Shown here piece by piece: positions 10,697 through 21,240 of a stretch of 64,000 bases of DNA. A program made the translations under genes and the position numbers. Origin of the DNA: Aselliscus stoliczkanus (taxonomy: Eukaryota > Chordata > Mammalia > Chiroptera > Hipposideridae). Position 1 is the stretch's first letter. Every line of letters begins with the position of its first letter. The notes under the pieces are model-generated. The model ran no database searches, was not told the DNA's origin, and worked only from the letters and a program-made list of their open reading frames with translations. Location: contig CM066728.1 of the NCBI GenBank assembly GCA_033961575.1, forward strand, positions 31,558,352 through 31,622,351, written 5' to 3'.

Positions 10697-11297
10697 GCGG
10701 TGGGCCAGCTGGATGGCTGAGTTGGTTAGAGTGCGAGCTCTGAGCAACAGGGTTGCTAGTGGGATTTCCACATGGGCCAGTGAGCTGCATCCTCTGCAAC
10801 TAGATTAAAGCAATGACTTGAGCTGAGCTGCTGGTGGGAGGCCAAGTGGCTCAACTGGTTAGAGCGCATGCTCTTAGCAACAAGATTGACGGTTTGACTT
10901 CCACATGGGATGGTGGGTGGTGCCCCCCCAACTAGATTGAAAATAGCTACTGGACTTGGAGCTGAGCTGCTCCTCCTTCACAACTAAGATTGAAGGACAA
11001 CAACTTGACCTGGAGCCGACGGGTCCTGGGAAAAACACACTGTTCCCCAATAAATTAAAAAAAAAAAAAAAAGAAATAAAAAAGAAAACTAAAACTGCGA
11101 AGAAAACATATATATATATATATATGAAAAAAAGAAGGCCTTTTGAGCTTCCTTTGCTCGGCCTGCTCCAAACTCTTTGGAGTGTACTTTCTTTTCTAAT
11201 AATGGCCCTTGAGCCATTCTCTACATTTCTCTTGCTTCTGCTTCTTTGGAATGTATTTTTACTTCTAATAAACTCCTATAAAAAAATTTTTAAAAGA
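10697..11297 (+). mobile_element. Dimeric VES SINE with extra LTR-like 3' segment
   Basis: A perfect 13-bp duplication 'agaagacagttta' flanks the insert (10684-10696 and 11298-11310). Two tRNA-like heads follow one another, at about 10707-10830 and 10838-10940, each with a 'ggctnagttggttagag'-type A box and a degenerate B box. Then come the VES tail ('aactaagattgaaggacaac', 'ttccccaataaa'), an A-rich tract (11048-11100) and a (TA)n run. After that lies a further ~160 bp (about 11137-11285) that is not SINE: it has two related blocks ending in 'ttctaataa', a final 'aataaactcc', and its own A-rich end. This extra part looks like the R/U5 end of a retroviral LTR and sits inside the duplication. 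Confidence 0.85.
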
Positions 11298-12062
11298 AGA
11301 AGACAGTTTAGAGGTTTCTTACAAAGCTGAACTTACTTTTACCACGTGATCCAGCAGTCACACTTCTTGGCATTTACCCAAATGAGTTGAAAACTTATGT
11401 CCACACAAAAACCTGCACTCAGATGTTTATAGTCATTTAATTCTTAATTGCCAAAATTTGGAAACAACCAAGCAACTACTGTCCTTCAGTAGGTGAATGG
11501 ATAAATAAATTGTGGTACATCCAGACAATGGGATTAGTATTCAGTGCTAAAAAGAAATATGCTTTCAAGCCAGGAAAAGACATAGAATAATACATATTGC
11601 TAAGTCAAAAGAGCTAGTCTGAAAAGCCTACATACTGTGTAATTCTAACTATATGGCATTTTGAAAAAGGCAAAACTACAGAGACAGTAAAAAGATCAGT
11701 GGTTGCCAGGGCCCTGGAAGGAGGGGAGAAGAGGAAGTGATGGAGCACAGAAAGATTCAAGGGAAGTGAAAATATTCTGTATGATGCTGTACTAGTGGAT
11801 ATGGGACATGATGCACTTGTCGAAACCCATAGAGTTCATAACATAGAGTGAGCCCAGATGTAAACTATGGACTTTAGTCGATAATAATGTATCCATATTG
11901 ATTCATCAGTGTAAAAAGTGTACCACACTAATGCAAGATGTCAATAACGTATGGGAGAAAATGTATGGGAAAGAGACAGGTAAATGAGAACTCTGTAGCT
12001 TCTGCTCAATTTTTTTGTAAACCTAAAACTACTCTAAAAACCTAAAACTGCTCTATTATCAC
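11298..12062 (+). mobile_element. L1 LINE, 3' portion of the split copy
   Basis: Continues the L1 from 10696: 'ccacgtgatccagcagtcac', 'ggatgaataaataaattgtgg'-like block at 11495, 'atcagtggttgccagggccc' at 11697, and 'tgtaccacactaatgcaaga'. The end carries a short tandem 'aacctaaaactactctaaaa'. It is an L1M-grade copy older than the inserted SINE. Confidence 0.9.
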
Positions 12063-12184
12063 ACACACCCACACACAACGAATTTTCTAAAACAGAGAAC
12101 TCCCTGATTATCTAGTAGAGGAAAAAAGGGGTTGGGGTGGGGCAAGTGGAGAAAAAGAGCAGTGGATTTATAGGCTGAAGATTA

Positions 12185-12475
12185 AGTTTCAAGACCTGCC
12201 TTATTAATAGAGTGGTACTGAGATCCCCACCTCTGAACCCACACACCCCTGCAGGTTCAGTCCTGACTCTGCCCCGTCCCCTGCTGTGTGGCCATGGACA
12301 AGTTTTGGAAACTCTCTTCCAGATTTAGTGTCCTCCTTTTTAAAATGGGGATAATAAAGGTACCTCTTAAAGGCTCCTGCAAGAATCAAGTCAGGCAACG
12401 CACGTAAAACAGGTAGCAAAGTGTCTAGCACATCATGAGATGTCGATAAATATATAACTATTCTCATTAGTCATC
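12185..12475 (+). repeat. MIR SINE remnant
   Basis: Forward MIR order: 'ggttcagtcctgactctgcc', 'ctgctgtgtggccatggaca', 'ttttaaaatggggataataa', 'agtgtctagcacatcatgag'. The minus-strand frame at 12204-12467 is an artefact of this repeat. Confidence 0.85.
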
Positions 12476-12699
12476 TTGGTCAAATCAGTTAAACATTTGA
12501 AGCCTGTTGAGTTCTAAGGCTCAAGGGAAATAAATACAGGAAACATGATGCAAATTGCTTTGTTTTGATTCCGGGCCACCATCTAGGTGATCCCTCTGAT
12601 TACAGTCCTGATAGTTCTCTTTGAGAATCAGATGGGTCCTCTCTAGACCCCTGTACTCCCTATCAGCAACCCTTGCAATTTTCACTTTTGTTGTGAGGG

Positions 12700-12822
12700 G
12701 CTATTCTTTTCCATAATCAGCCAAATCCTGCCAGTTTGTGAATGGCCCTCTGGGAACAAGTTAGGCTGTTTAGCAAACTACATCAATGATCTCTTTCAGG
12801 CCACATGGGTATTCACTAATAA
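12700..12822 (+). repeat. Local direct repeat, copy 1
   Basis: The block from 'caaatcctgccagtttgtga' to 'ccacatgggtattcactaat' recurs at 13.85-13.97 kb in the same orientation with roughly ten differences over about 102 bp. It is either a local duplication or two copies of an unnamed dispersed element. Confidence 0.85.
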
Positions 12823-13848
12823 AATATTCCCACAGTGCATTAAAGAGTATCTTTGTAGCTTACATCAGTTACTCTCACATTTCATACTTATTCCCACAGA
12901 GTAAATGCTTTGTATATTTGGAGAATATAACATTATTTTATGCCATTGATAAACAGTACTGAGTTAGAAAGGACCTATTTTCTATAAATGCATACACGAG
13001 TTCCTTAAAATACCGTGTTACTTAACTCATTAAAATAAAATAAATTTAAAATAATCATCGCTCTCTATAATCAAAATTGCCAGTTGTCATTTTTTACCAG
13101 TTAGCATGCATTCCTCCTAACTTTACCTAAACCATAAAATTTCTCAGCCCTTTTAAAAATATTTTTCATTTATAAAATCCTATGCGTTTTTTTGGTTGGG
13201 ATCAGCTTAGTCACTGTATTGAAAACAACTAATTAACTTCCTGTGCCCGAATATAAATAGCAACCAATACTAATCATTATCATCTACTCTCAAATTTGCA
13301 ATCTTGTTTCCTCTTCCATGACGTGAAAGATTTCGCTGGAAGTGCATGAGCCTTATTGCAGACTTGGAGTCATTTATCACCAAGAAGTATGGCTTCTTTA
13401 ATCAACCAGCCTTAACAGGCATTGGATTTGTCACAGGAAATAGGTATGTACTTTCATCCCCTGACTCACCATTACCTAATTAGGCAGGAAAAAATAAAGT
13501 CTTTAAAGAATAAGAACTAAATGGAAATATTTCAAATAACATTTCTCTATTGCATAGATCATATTATCTCTTTCAATGACTCTGATTGGTATATAAATAT
13601 TAAAAAATGATAAAAATTCATCTAAATCTTTTTAAAATCATCTAATCTACTAGGAGGGCATTCTTAATGATTATATATCTGTTACCTTAAGAATGAAAAA
13701 TACAGTCTTTAAGAGCTAAAATTGAGGGACATATCTAAGCATTTAGCTAAAGCTACTCTTGGCACAGGTAGACAGATATGCTTGCCATTGTCCTATTCTT
13801 TATTTTTAAAATGTTAGAGCATACCATCCAGGATGGTTGAATTGTTAT
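12823..13848. other. AT-rich sequence between two direct repeats
   Basis: No repeat family or gene is recognised. The stretch is bounded by the two direct repeats, so it could be the interior of an unknown element. I see no coding frame and no terminal dinucleotide signature that proves this. Confidence 0.4.
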
Positions 13849-13966
13849 AGCTGTTCTTTCCTGGACAAATCCTGCCAGTTTGTGAATGGCTCTCTGGGAA
13901 CAAGTTAGGCCATTTAGCACACTACATCAATCACCTCTTTCAGGCCACATGGGTATTCACCAATAA
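13849..13966 (+). repeat. Local direct repeat, copy 2
   Basis: Second copy of the 12.7-kb block. The match begins near 'gctgttctttcctgg' and ends at 'attcaccaataa', after which both copies diverge. Confidence 0.85.
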
Positions 13967-13987
13967 GGCTACATGGCTTTTCACTCC

Positions 13988-14146
13988 CCCTTTTTTTTCT
14001 TTTCTTTCTTTCTTTCTTTTTTTTTTTTTCTATATATTGCATTATGTATTCACCACCCAGTTCTCCTTCTATCACCATATATGTGACCCACTTTACCCTC
14101 TTCTACCATCCCCTCACTCCCCTTACCTTCTAGTAACTACTTGGAT
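13988..14146 (-). mobile_element. T/C-rich tract and short L1 fragment, antisense
   Basis: A (CTTT)n/T-rich tract (13988-14030) is followed by 'attgcattatgtattcacca', 'cttctatcaccatatatgtg' and 'ccttctagtaactact', which resemble the reverse complement of a region near the L1 3' end. The poly-T is the antisense tail. The flank 14147-14323 holds nothing recognised. Confidence 0.6.
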
Positions 14147-14338
14147 GCATAATGATGGGCAGGCCAGGAATCTATTTGAACAGAAGGACTGAGTCAGGGT
14201 CCTGTTAGGTAGTCTACCTAGGAAAGAAATTGGAGCCAGCAGGTTGGTTTAAAAAGAAGAAGCAAAGGAGTACAGGAAAGTAGAAGTCAAAGTTCTGAAG
14301 ATCTACAGAAGTTCAGAGAAATAAAAAGGTCCTATGAG

Positions 14339-14790
14339 GGCCGGCCAAGTGGCACATTGGTTAAGAGCTGGCTTTGGACGCCAGCGGCCCTGGTTCGGAT
14401 CCCACATATGAGGGCCAGTGACACTGCCCTCTACAGCTAACAACACCTCCACCTGGAGCTGGGCTGCGAGCCCCAGTGACGGTGTAGCCTGCAGCCCCTG
14501 CTGCAGTGGGCTGCCATAGGCTACAGTGAGTGGCCGGCAGCCAGCATGAGCAACTGGCAGTCGGTGTGAGCTGCCAATAGCCGTGGTGAACGACCATCCA
14601 GAGGCCGGCGACCGATCTGCCTCATCCGGAAAGAGCAAAATGACAATACCAACATGGGCCAGTGAAGCAACATCCCTCACAACTAGACAGAAGAACAAAA
14701 AGACAGCAACTTGTCTGTTCTCCTTCCCCGATTCCCCAACGCTGTTCCCCTCCCCCAATTCCTCAATAAAATCTTTATTAAAAAAAAAAA
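14339..14790 (+). mobile_element. Long-class VES-type SINE
   Basis: The tRNA-like head has an A box 'ggccaagtggcacattgg' and an intact B box 'ggttcggatcc' (14392-14402). It is followed by 'gagggccagtgacactgcc', an inner part with short repeats around 'gtgagtggccggcagccag', then 'aacatgggccagtgaagcaa', 'caactagacagaagaac', 'caataaaatcttt' and poly-A. The flanks 'aaaaggtcctatgag' (14324-14338) and 'aaaagatcccatgag' (14789-14803) are the target-site duplication. The 176-residue minus-strand frame through 14303-14833 reads the SINE antisense and is not a gene. Confidence 0.92.
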
Positions 14791-14964
14791 AAGATCCCAT
14801 GAGCCCAGGAAGGTAGATAAAGTCCAAAGTCACAGTAGTCCACCAAAGACACAGGAGTGAAAAAAATCAGGCCATGACGCTCTGAGCCAGCAAGCAAGGT
14901 TATTTTACCTAAGCCCAGATTCTTGCATCATTGCACTTTTTTATCACATTGCCATGAAAGTCAG

Positions 14965-15260
14965 GCAATTGTGTGCCTAGCGTACACCAAGTCCTGGGGA
15001 ATAACAGTAAACAAAGCAAAGTCCTCACTCTTTTGGAGTTTATATTTCATCATAAAAAATAGATAACGAGCCAGGAGACAAACAATACAATTCCAGAAAA
15101 TAACACATTATGAAGAAAATAAAAGAAAGTATGGAACAAAGTGATGGCAGGTGATGAGGACTGGGGGAGTGGAGTTATCAAGCAGTATTTGAATAGAGAC
15201 TCAATAAACTTTTCAGGGCTCCTTCCCAAAGGAGCATCAGAATGAGACAAAGCCAGAGGC
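14965..15260 (+). repeat. Ancient dispersed repeat, family unassigned
   Basis: Has 'ccaagtcctggggaataaca', 'gtaaacaaagcaaagtcctc' and 'gaggactgggggagtgga', the same order as the 20.2-kb copy. The sequence 15261-15602 holds nothing recognised. Confidence 0.6.
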
Positions 15261-15602
15261 TCCTCAGGGGTGGTACTGAGACAGTTTTAGGTGATTTACG
15301 GGTTAACTTATAAAAATTTAAACAATTGTGCATATCTGTTGTATTATCTTTTTATAACTGCTTTTCTATTTAGGATAGTGATGACAAAATTTTAAGCAAG
15401 TTATTTAAACCCAAGAACAGGGACTTAAATCTAGTAAGTAACTAATGGTGCAGAGGATACACAGGTAAGGGAAAATAAAGTAAATAGTACAAAAGTAGTT
15501 GAATAAATCAACTGAGTGCATTACATTAGTTAGAATTAATATCACCAAATTAGAATCCACTGACAATGTTAATACCCCAATTGGAACGTACTCCTCTTTC
15601 TT

Positions 15603-15719
15603 CAGATCAAGAGAAAGAGCAAGAAAATACTGGCACCCAGCCAGTTAAAAGAAGGGGAGAGCAAACACTTTTTCATGGACTCCAGAACTCCAGGAAAAAA
15701 AAAAAACCTCAAAACTCAT
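15603..15719 (+). repeat. Local direct repeat pair, copy 1
   Basis: 'cagatcaagagaaagagcaa', 'tggcacccagccagtt' and 'ttttcatggactcc' recur in the same order and orientation at 18.21-18.32 kb. Both copies end near 'caaaactca'. The family is unknown. Confidence 0.8.
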
Positions 15720-15829
15720 GGTACCCTATTTAAAAACTACATGATTCGACTCAGATCTCACTTCCCTACTAGGCTGTCCATTCACACCTTCATTTCCACA
15801 GCTTATCCTCGGGCAATCCTTGTCTTTTC

Positions 15830-15955
15830 CTTATTCAACTAAACTGCGAGTTATTCAAGGTCCGTGGCCACATCTTCCATCATTTCATATTTATTTTTAT
15901 GTCTAGGCACAGTGTTAGTGCTGGATTGCAGGTTAAATAAATATGAGCTAAATAA
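15830..15955 (+). repeat. L2 LINE 3' end
   Basis: Resembles the L2 tail: 'actgcgagttattcaaggtc', 'ggccacatcttccatcattt', 'tctaggcacagtgttagtgc', then 'ggttaaataaatatgag'. It is diverged. Confidence 0.6.
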
Positions 15956-16490
15956 GCAAATGGATTAATTAACATGATTTTATGCTGTGAACTCTGGTTC
16001 AGGGCAAACAGAAATGATTTTGCAGAGTTGGAACAATAACCCTAAGTTCTAATCAGTGCTGCATCTGGAAAAGCACTAAGATAAGTACTATGAGCACGTC
16101 AGACGCTGTTGAAAAAAAAAGTCATGAACATCTTGAACAACATTTTTAGATGGGAGAAGGCTTACAACAGTGAGCTAGAAGGTGGGCAATAGAATTAAAC
16201 TCAGAAGTGAGTCTTTGGAGAAAATTTCAATCACCTGATAAAATACTGTAACCTGAGGTCAGGCAGTAGGATATTTTTAGAATACAAATATCTGATTATT
16301 CCAAAGGTCAACATGTTGTAATGGGGTGTCCTGCCAAAATAAGCCAATTTGCAGGTAGCAGATCCCCTACCACCAAGATAACAATCAAGTAGTGGACATC
16401 CAACCCTGAAAGGGGGGTTGAGAAGAAAGTCAGGTGCAGTTCAAAATGGATAACAGTACTACTACATTTTTACTATCAGTAAAACTTCAA
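15956..16490. other. No recognisable feature
   Basis: AT-rich sequence without a recognised repeat, RNA or reading frame. Confidence 0.5.
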
Positions 16491-16494
16491 GCTG

Positions 16495-16735
16495 TTAGTG
16501 AGTTCTCTGCTATGTGCCAAACATTCTCCTAAGGTCTTTACATGCACTATTTAATTCAAAGCTCACAAAACCTTGTGAGACCAGTGCGATTACCCTAATT
16601 TGACAATTGAGAAACCACAAAAAGGTTAAATAACTTGCCTAAGATTAACCAGCTAATAAGTGGAAGAAACAGGATTTGAACCCAAGCCCTCCGGTCCAGA
16701 TCCACAATACTAACCAGTGTCTGTCACAGGCAATT
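16495..16735 (-). repeat. MIR SINE remnant
   Basis: Reverse MIR: 'acatgcactatttaattcaa', 'gacaattgagaaaccacaaa', 'ggttaaataacttgcctaag', 'aggatttgaacccaagccc'. This is a well preserved copy. Confidence 0.9.
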
Positions 16736-16739
16736 TATA

Positions 16740-18210
16740 GAGACAGAAACTCAAGTGCTTACTAGAACATGGTAGTGAAGGCCAAGTCTTGTGAATAAGA
16801 CAGAAATCCACATGTCAGAGCCAGAGCCTATGTCCAGCAATGGGCTGTCATTAAAGACGACTCAAAGCTGCATTGGAGCGTCCTTGGTTCAACTTCCAAA
16901 AGTTTCTCTTAACCCAGGTTAGGAACTGATCCTAGAGACTTAGTCAAGGTTAACAGGCATTGATGATGATTAGGCTGAGAAACAGCCTAATTAGGTCTTA
17001 AATCATAAAGGTAATAAAATGTTTTTTCCCAAAAGTCTCTCTTCAGGGACTAACAATTAGTGCAGCAACTTTCAGATATAGAGACAGAATACAAACTTAA
17101 AACATTCAGCCAGCATCATGACTAAAAGCAAGCCAGTAGTTTTTTCATCAAAGTCAAAAAGAAAGCAAGATAATTATAATCATCATCCTTAATTAACATT
17201 GTTATGGAAGTCTTAGCCGAAGCAATTTGGCAGGAAAACAAAATAACAACAACAAAAATAGATATGCATACAAGAAAGGGGGTGGGAAATTTATCATGTT
17301 AACAAACTATATTATATATTAGATTTGAGTGAAGGCTCCAATCACCTGAGGTTATCAGGTCTCAACATCTCATTTGTGCATCTGATCCCACATTTGCAGG
17401 GTCCGAGATGGTTCCTAGTTGACCTATACTACAGTAACCATGCATGTCCTGTGATAACTAGGAGTGACCCCTGGTCTCCACCCAACCTAAATAAAAAGCA
17501 CTGCTACATCAGTCTCTAATTTAAATGAAAGGTGACCAAATCTGAAAAGGCAATCTGTCATTTGAGTAGCTCTTTCAGCCAAACAATGTTGCTAAAAGCA
17601 GTTCATTCTTTATCATACCACCCCAAAGAAGTTTTCCTGTTGCGTTATTTACTTTTAATCACAGCCTTTCCTACCTAAATGGGGAAACATGAGGAGCTTT
17701 ATTACCCCCATTTCTAACTCAATATTATCATATTCCTGACTTTTATTCTAGTAATAGTTCTAAAATTAGATTGCTTAATAACAATAATGAATGTGCCTTT
17801 CTTCTAAATAGTGTTTAGTAATCTTAGACTGATAGCAAGCTAAATTGAGCTGTGGTACATTGTAAATTTGGAAGCTATTCCCAAGAAATCCTACAGAACA
17901 AACCTAATCTTTCTTCCTCAGGATGAGATATTCCTTCCTCTTGACCCAGACCTTCCCCTTGCATGGATAGCAGCCAATTTCACTACCCTGAACCAGCCTA
18001 CAGAGGACTGCGGGTAGAAGTGAACTGCCCTTTTTATGCAGGGCATCCTGTACGTCAAACTATTGTATTCCACAGTGTTTGTGTATGTGTGTGTGTCTGT
18101 GTTTGGGGTGGGACTTGGCGCATTGCCTGAGTTGAGAGAAAGCTTCTTTCATCTAACTACCTGCAGGTTACCAGCTGGAATAGCAGACAGAAGCAAAACA
18201 TTGAACTTAC
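16740..18210. other. Unique AT-rich sequence, no gene recognised
   Basis: This 1.5-kb stretch contains only a short GT-rich run near 18078-18100. No repeat family, RNA gene or supported exon was seen. Confidence 0.5.
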
Positions 18211-18211
18211 G

Positions 18212-18320
18212 TCAGATCAAGAGAAGGAAAGAAAAGGTTGGCACCCAACTGGTTAAAAAAGAGTGGGAAACAAACAACTTTTCATGGACTCTGGAAAGAA
18301 AACTAAGTCCAAAACTCACC
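18212..18320 (+). repeat. Local direct repeat pair, copy 2
   Basis: Diverged copy of the 15.6-kb block: 'cagatcaagagaaggaaaga', 'ttggcacccaactggtt', 'ttttcatggactctgg', ending 'ccaaaactca'. A 96-residue frame (18036-18326) runs across it but has no family motif. Confidence 0.8.
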
Positions 18321-18754
18321 ACATGATTGAAATGGAAGGGTAACACTGAATTATTTTCAAAGAAACCACATTTCTGTTCTTTTATGATAGATGTTTCAAG
18401 GTATATACTATGTTTGCAAATAGAAATCTATTCCAGTTGTCCCAGGTGTGAGAGGAATGCATAAGACAGGCTTGGTGCATCTCCACAAGACAAAATTGCT
18501 GTCAACATAAGAATCTTAATCCAATGCTCCCTGCTGAACTTGGCACAGAATCATTGCTCCATGAGATCTGGCATCTAGCCTGATGCTGAGAGAAGAAAAG
18601 GCTGAGCCTAGGAGAGGTCAGGCTCTGCATTATTTCTAGTGTATTATTAAAATTGGAAGGTGAGCCTCCATCTTCATAGAAATATTGGAGAACTGCAACA
18701 TTAGTTTTTATACTTAACACAGAAGCAAGAGGCTATGGAAATTTCACCAAACTT

Positions 18755-18998
18755 GGGGTCTGGGAATTTGAATTTGAGGCTAAGATCTACCATTTAATAG
18801 CCCTGCAGCTCTGGACAAGTGATACAATCTTCCCTCTTATATGGCATGTGAGACTCATGCCTAGTCTACCTCAATGACTTTGGGGAAATTGCATGACAGG
18901 AAGTATACAAAAGTAACTTTGCAAACATTAATGCATTGTATAAACATAAAGTGCTGCTATCATTACTATTATAAATTATTATTATTATTATTATTAAT
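18755..18998 (+). repeat. MIR SINE remnant ending in (TTA)n
   Basis: 'gaatttgaatttgaggctaa', 'agccctgcagctctggacaa' and the later 'gtgctgctatcattactatt' follow the MIR order. The run of TTA units at 18975-18998 extends the natural 3' end. Confidence 0.75.
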
Positions 18999-19094
18999 TC
19001 ACTAACTTTTAAATTCCTTTTCCTACATTCCCCATGCTTTATAGTAGACCCATTCAATTAATACTGGTTGATGGGCTAACATAAAAATATTTGG

Positions 19095-19590
19095 GAAGGC
19101 TGGCCAAGTGGCTCAGTTGGTTAAGAGCTGGTTTGAGTGCAAGCTCTGAGCAACAGGGCCACCAGTTCAATTCCCACATGGGCCAGTGAATGCTGCACCT
19201 GAGCTGAGCTGTTGCTAAGCTGTCAACAGGTGGCAGGATGGCTCAGTTGATGTAACAACAAGATTGCCTATTTGATGGAGGGCTATGCCCACCTGCAGCT
19301 AAGATTGAACTCAGCACCTTGATCTGAACTGCCGCCTGGATGGCTCAGTAGATAGAGCGCTGTCAGGTTCGACTCCCACATAGGATGGTGGCTACGCCCA
19401 CCTGCAACTAAGATTGAACACAGCACCTTGAGCTTAGAGGCCACGAGCTGCCGATGGGAAGCCAGACGGTGACTGGCGTCCTCCACAACGAAGATTGAAG
19501 AACAACAACTTGGCCAGTCCCCTTCCCCAATTCCCCAACACTGTTCCCCCGCCCAATTCCCCAGTAAAATCTTTAAAAAAAAAAAAATTG
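19095..19590 (+). mobile_element. Trimeric VES-type SINE
   Basis: Three successive head-like units: one at 19098-19230 with B box 'agttcaattcc' (19164-19174), a second at 19231-19333 with a decayed B box, and a third at 19334-19440 with B box 'aggttcgactcc'. Units 2 and 3 share 'gctaagattgaact/aactaagattgaaca' and 'cagcaccttga'. The tail follows ('gaagattgaagaacaacaac', 'ccagtaaaatcttt', poly-A). The flanks 'tatttgggaa' and 'aattggggaa' are the probable target-site duplication. Confidence 0.88.
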
Positions 19591-19599
19591 GGGAAATGT

Positions 19600-19715
19600 G
19601 TAGGGTCTAGTCCTCTAGCTAAATGTGTGAGCATGGCCACATCGTGGAAATCTGTAAAATGAGAAGACAGAATCAGAGGATCTCTGCAGTCTCTCCTGAT
19701 TAAAAATGCTGTGTT
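19600..19715 (+). repeat. Possible MIR fragment
   Basis: 'ctgtaaaatgagaagacaga' after 'gtgagcatggccac' resembles the MIR core. It is short and diverged. The sequence from 19720 to 20155 has nothing recognised apart from a frame at 19706-20059 without family motifs. Confidence 0.4.
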
Positions 19716-20159
19716 TCCTATCAACCACCACCAGCCCTGTGAAACTTGCCTGTGTTGCCATTGTCACTTTGCTTCTGCCCTCATGCCTCACCATATTTTG
19801 TCTTGGATCCACACTTTCCTCTTCATTTTTCACCTCAGTGTATAACCCAAAGCTTAGATATCAATCAAAGGATATGTTTACTTCAAGCTGTATGGATCGA
19901 AACAATGTTCTAACTAGTAAATTGTCTTCAGCAACAAAAACCCTTCCCGTTTTGTTCTTAGGTGGGCTTGTCAGAGTATACAGAGGCAGGTCAGGAGATA
20001 TGGGGAGTGGTCGAGAATGTTGGAGGATGTTATTAAACATTTTATACCAATGTGTTTAGTGCTTTATGCCTTCCTGATATTATCATGTAATAGGAAGAAC
20101 ATTGGGTTCCATTTTGGCTCAGCCATTTTAGCTGGGTAAATCTGAACAAGTCATACCAC

Positions 20160-21090
20160 TTATTCATCCAACACGTACTTATTAACAAATATGTGCCATA
20201 CAGGGTTTTAGGCAATAAAGATATAATGATGAACATAAACACATATGGTTCCTGCCCTCAGGAAGCTTGTATTAGAGCCTTTAACCAAAGAATCATACAG
20301 AAGGATATAAGTTCATAACTGCAATTGTGCTACAAAGAAGAGAAGCAAGGTGCTATAAGACTGAATGATATAGGAAACTGGAGTGGTCATAGAGAATCAA
20401 GGAAGCTATATGTAAAGATGCAGTAATGAATCTGACATCTAAAGAGAAAGTAGGAATTATCCAGGCAAAGAATAAACAGGGTGGTAGAAGAGCGTTTCGG
20501 TCCAAAGGAAAAGCAAGTGCAAAAATCCTGTTGAGGTTTAATTAATTGAATGAAAAGAAAGCCTGTGTGATTGGGGTGCAGAGCATGGGGAGCATGACGT
20601 GAACAGAGGCTAGGGAGACAGCTCACACTGGCTTTGGGGGCCATGCTGAGGACTCTGGTCTTTAGGTGAAGAGCAGATGATAGTTATTCAGGTGCTGTAA
20701 ATCAGTGGTAGCATAATCGTATTTACTATTTGAAAAGGCCCTTTGGCTGCTGTGTAGAGAATAAACTCAAGAAGGTCAAGAGTGGAGTGGGCCAGCCCAG
20801 TGGTGCGTTGGTTAAGAGTTGGCTTGGGAGCACCAGCTCTGAGCAGCAGGGCCAGGTTTCAGATCCCATGTGAGGGCCAGTGATGCTGCGCCCTCTACAG
20901 CTGAGATGGTGAAAAACAGCTCGACCTGGAGCTGGGCTGCAGTGAGTCATTGGCAATGGCATAGGCTGCAGCCCCTGTTGCAGTGGGCTGCTGTAAGCTA
21001 CTGTGAGTGGCCAGCAGCTGATAATAAAATTTTGAGCTAGAGCTTACAGATGAGTAGTGAGACTGGCCAGGAATGATGTTATCTAATGAG
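20160..21090 (+). repeat. Ancient dispersed repeat, longest copy, interrupted by a SINE
   Basis: The order is 'tcatccaacacgtacttatt', 'aaatatgtgccatacagggt', 'ggttcctgccctcaggaagc', 'aagcaagtgcaaaaatcctg', 'aggactctggtctttaggtg', 'ccctttggctgctgtgtaga'. This is the fullest copy of the unassigned old family. It is broken at about 20789-21020 by a VES-type SINE and may resume to about 21090. Confidence 0.65.
20789..21020 (+). mobile_element. Long-class VES-type SINE, 3'-truncated
   Basis: Head 'gggccagcccagtggtgcgt' with 'ggtttcagatccc' as a decayed B box, then 'gagggccagtgatgctgcgc', 'ctcgacctggagctgggctg' and 'gtgagtggccagcagctg'. It stops in the inner repeat region with no tail or poly-A, and I see no target-site duplication, so it was probably deleted after insertion. 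Confidence 0.85.
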
Positions 21091-21240
21091 ACAATGGAGC
21101 AGAACAAACAATCTCAGAACTCTTGTTTCTTCAGTTGTAATATGGGAATTGTAGCAGCTGTTTTCACAGAACTTTTGTAGCTAAGATGTAGCAGGCAGTC
21201 AATAAAAATTCAAATTATATTATTATTATAGTATTAAGAA
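21090..21240 (+). repeat. MIR SINE remnant
   Basis: 'ttcttcagttgtaatatggg', 'ttttgtagctaagatg' and 'gcaggcagtcaataaaaatt' follow the 3' half of MIR, ending in a TTA-rich run. Confidence 0.65.

Noticed and set aside
10697..10940. tRNA genes at SINE heads (also 14.34, 19.1, 36.6 and 43.9 kb)
   Set aside because: The A and B boxes are SINE promoter remnants. The heads do not form complete tRNA cloverleafs with a proper acceptor stem and are followed by SINE bodies.
14303..14833. 176-residue minus-strand frame, the longest in the window
   Set aside because: It is the antisense reading of a long-class VES SINE plus flanks. The same peptide type appears at 36.7-37.1 kb in the other SINE.
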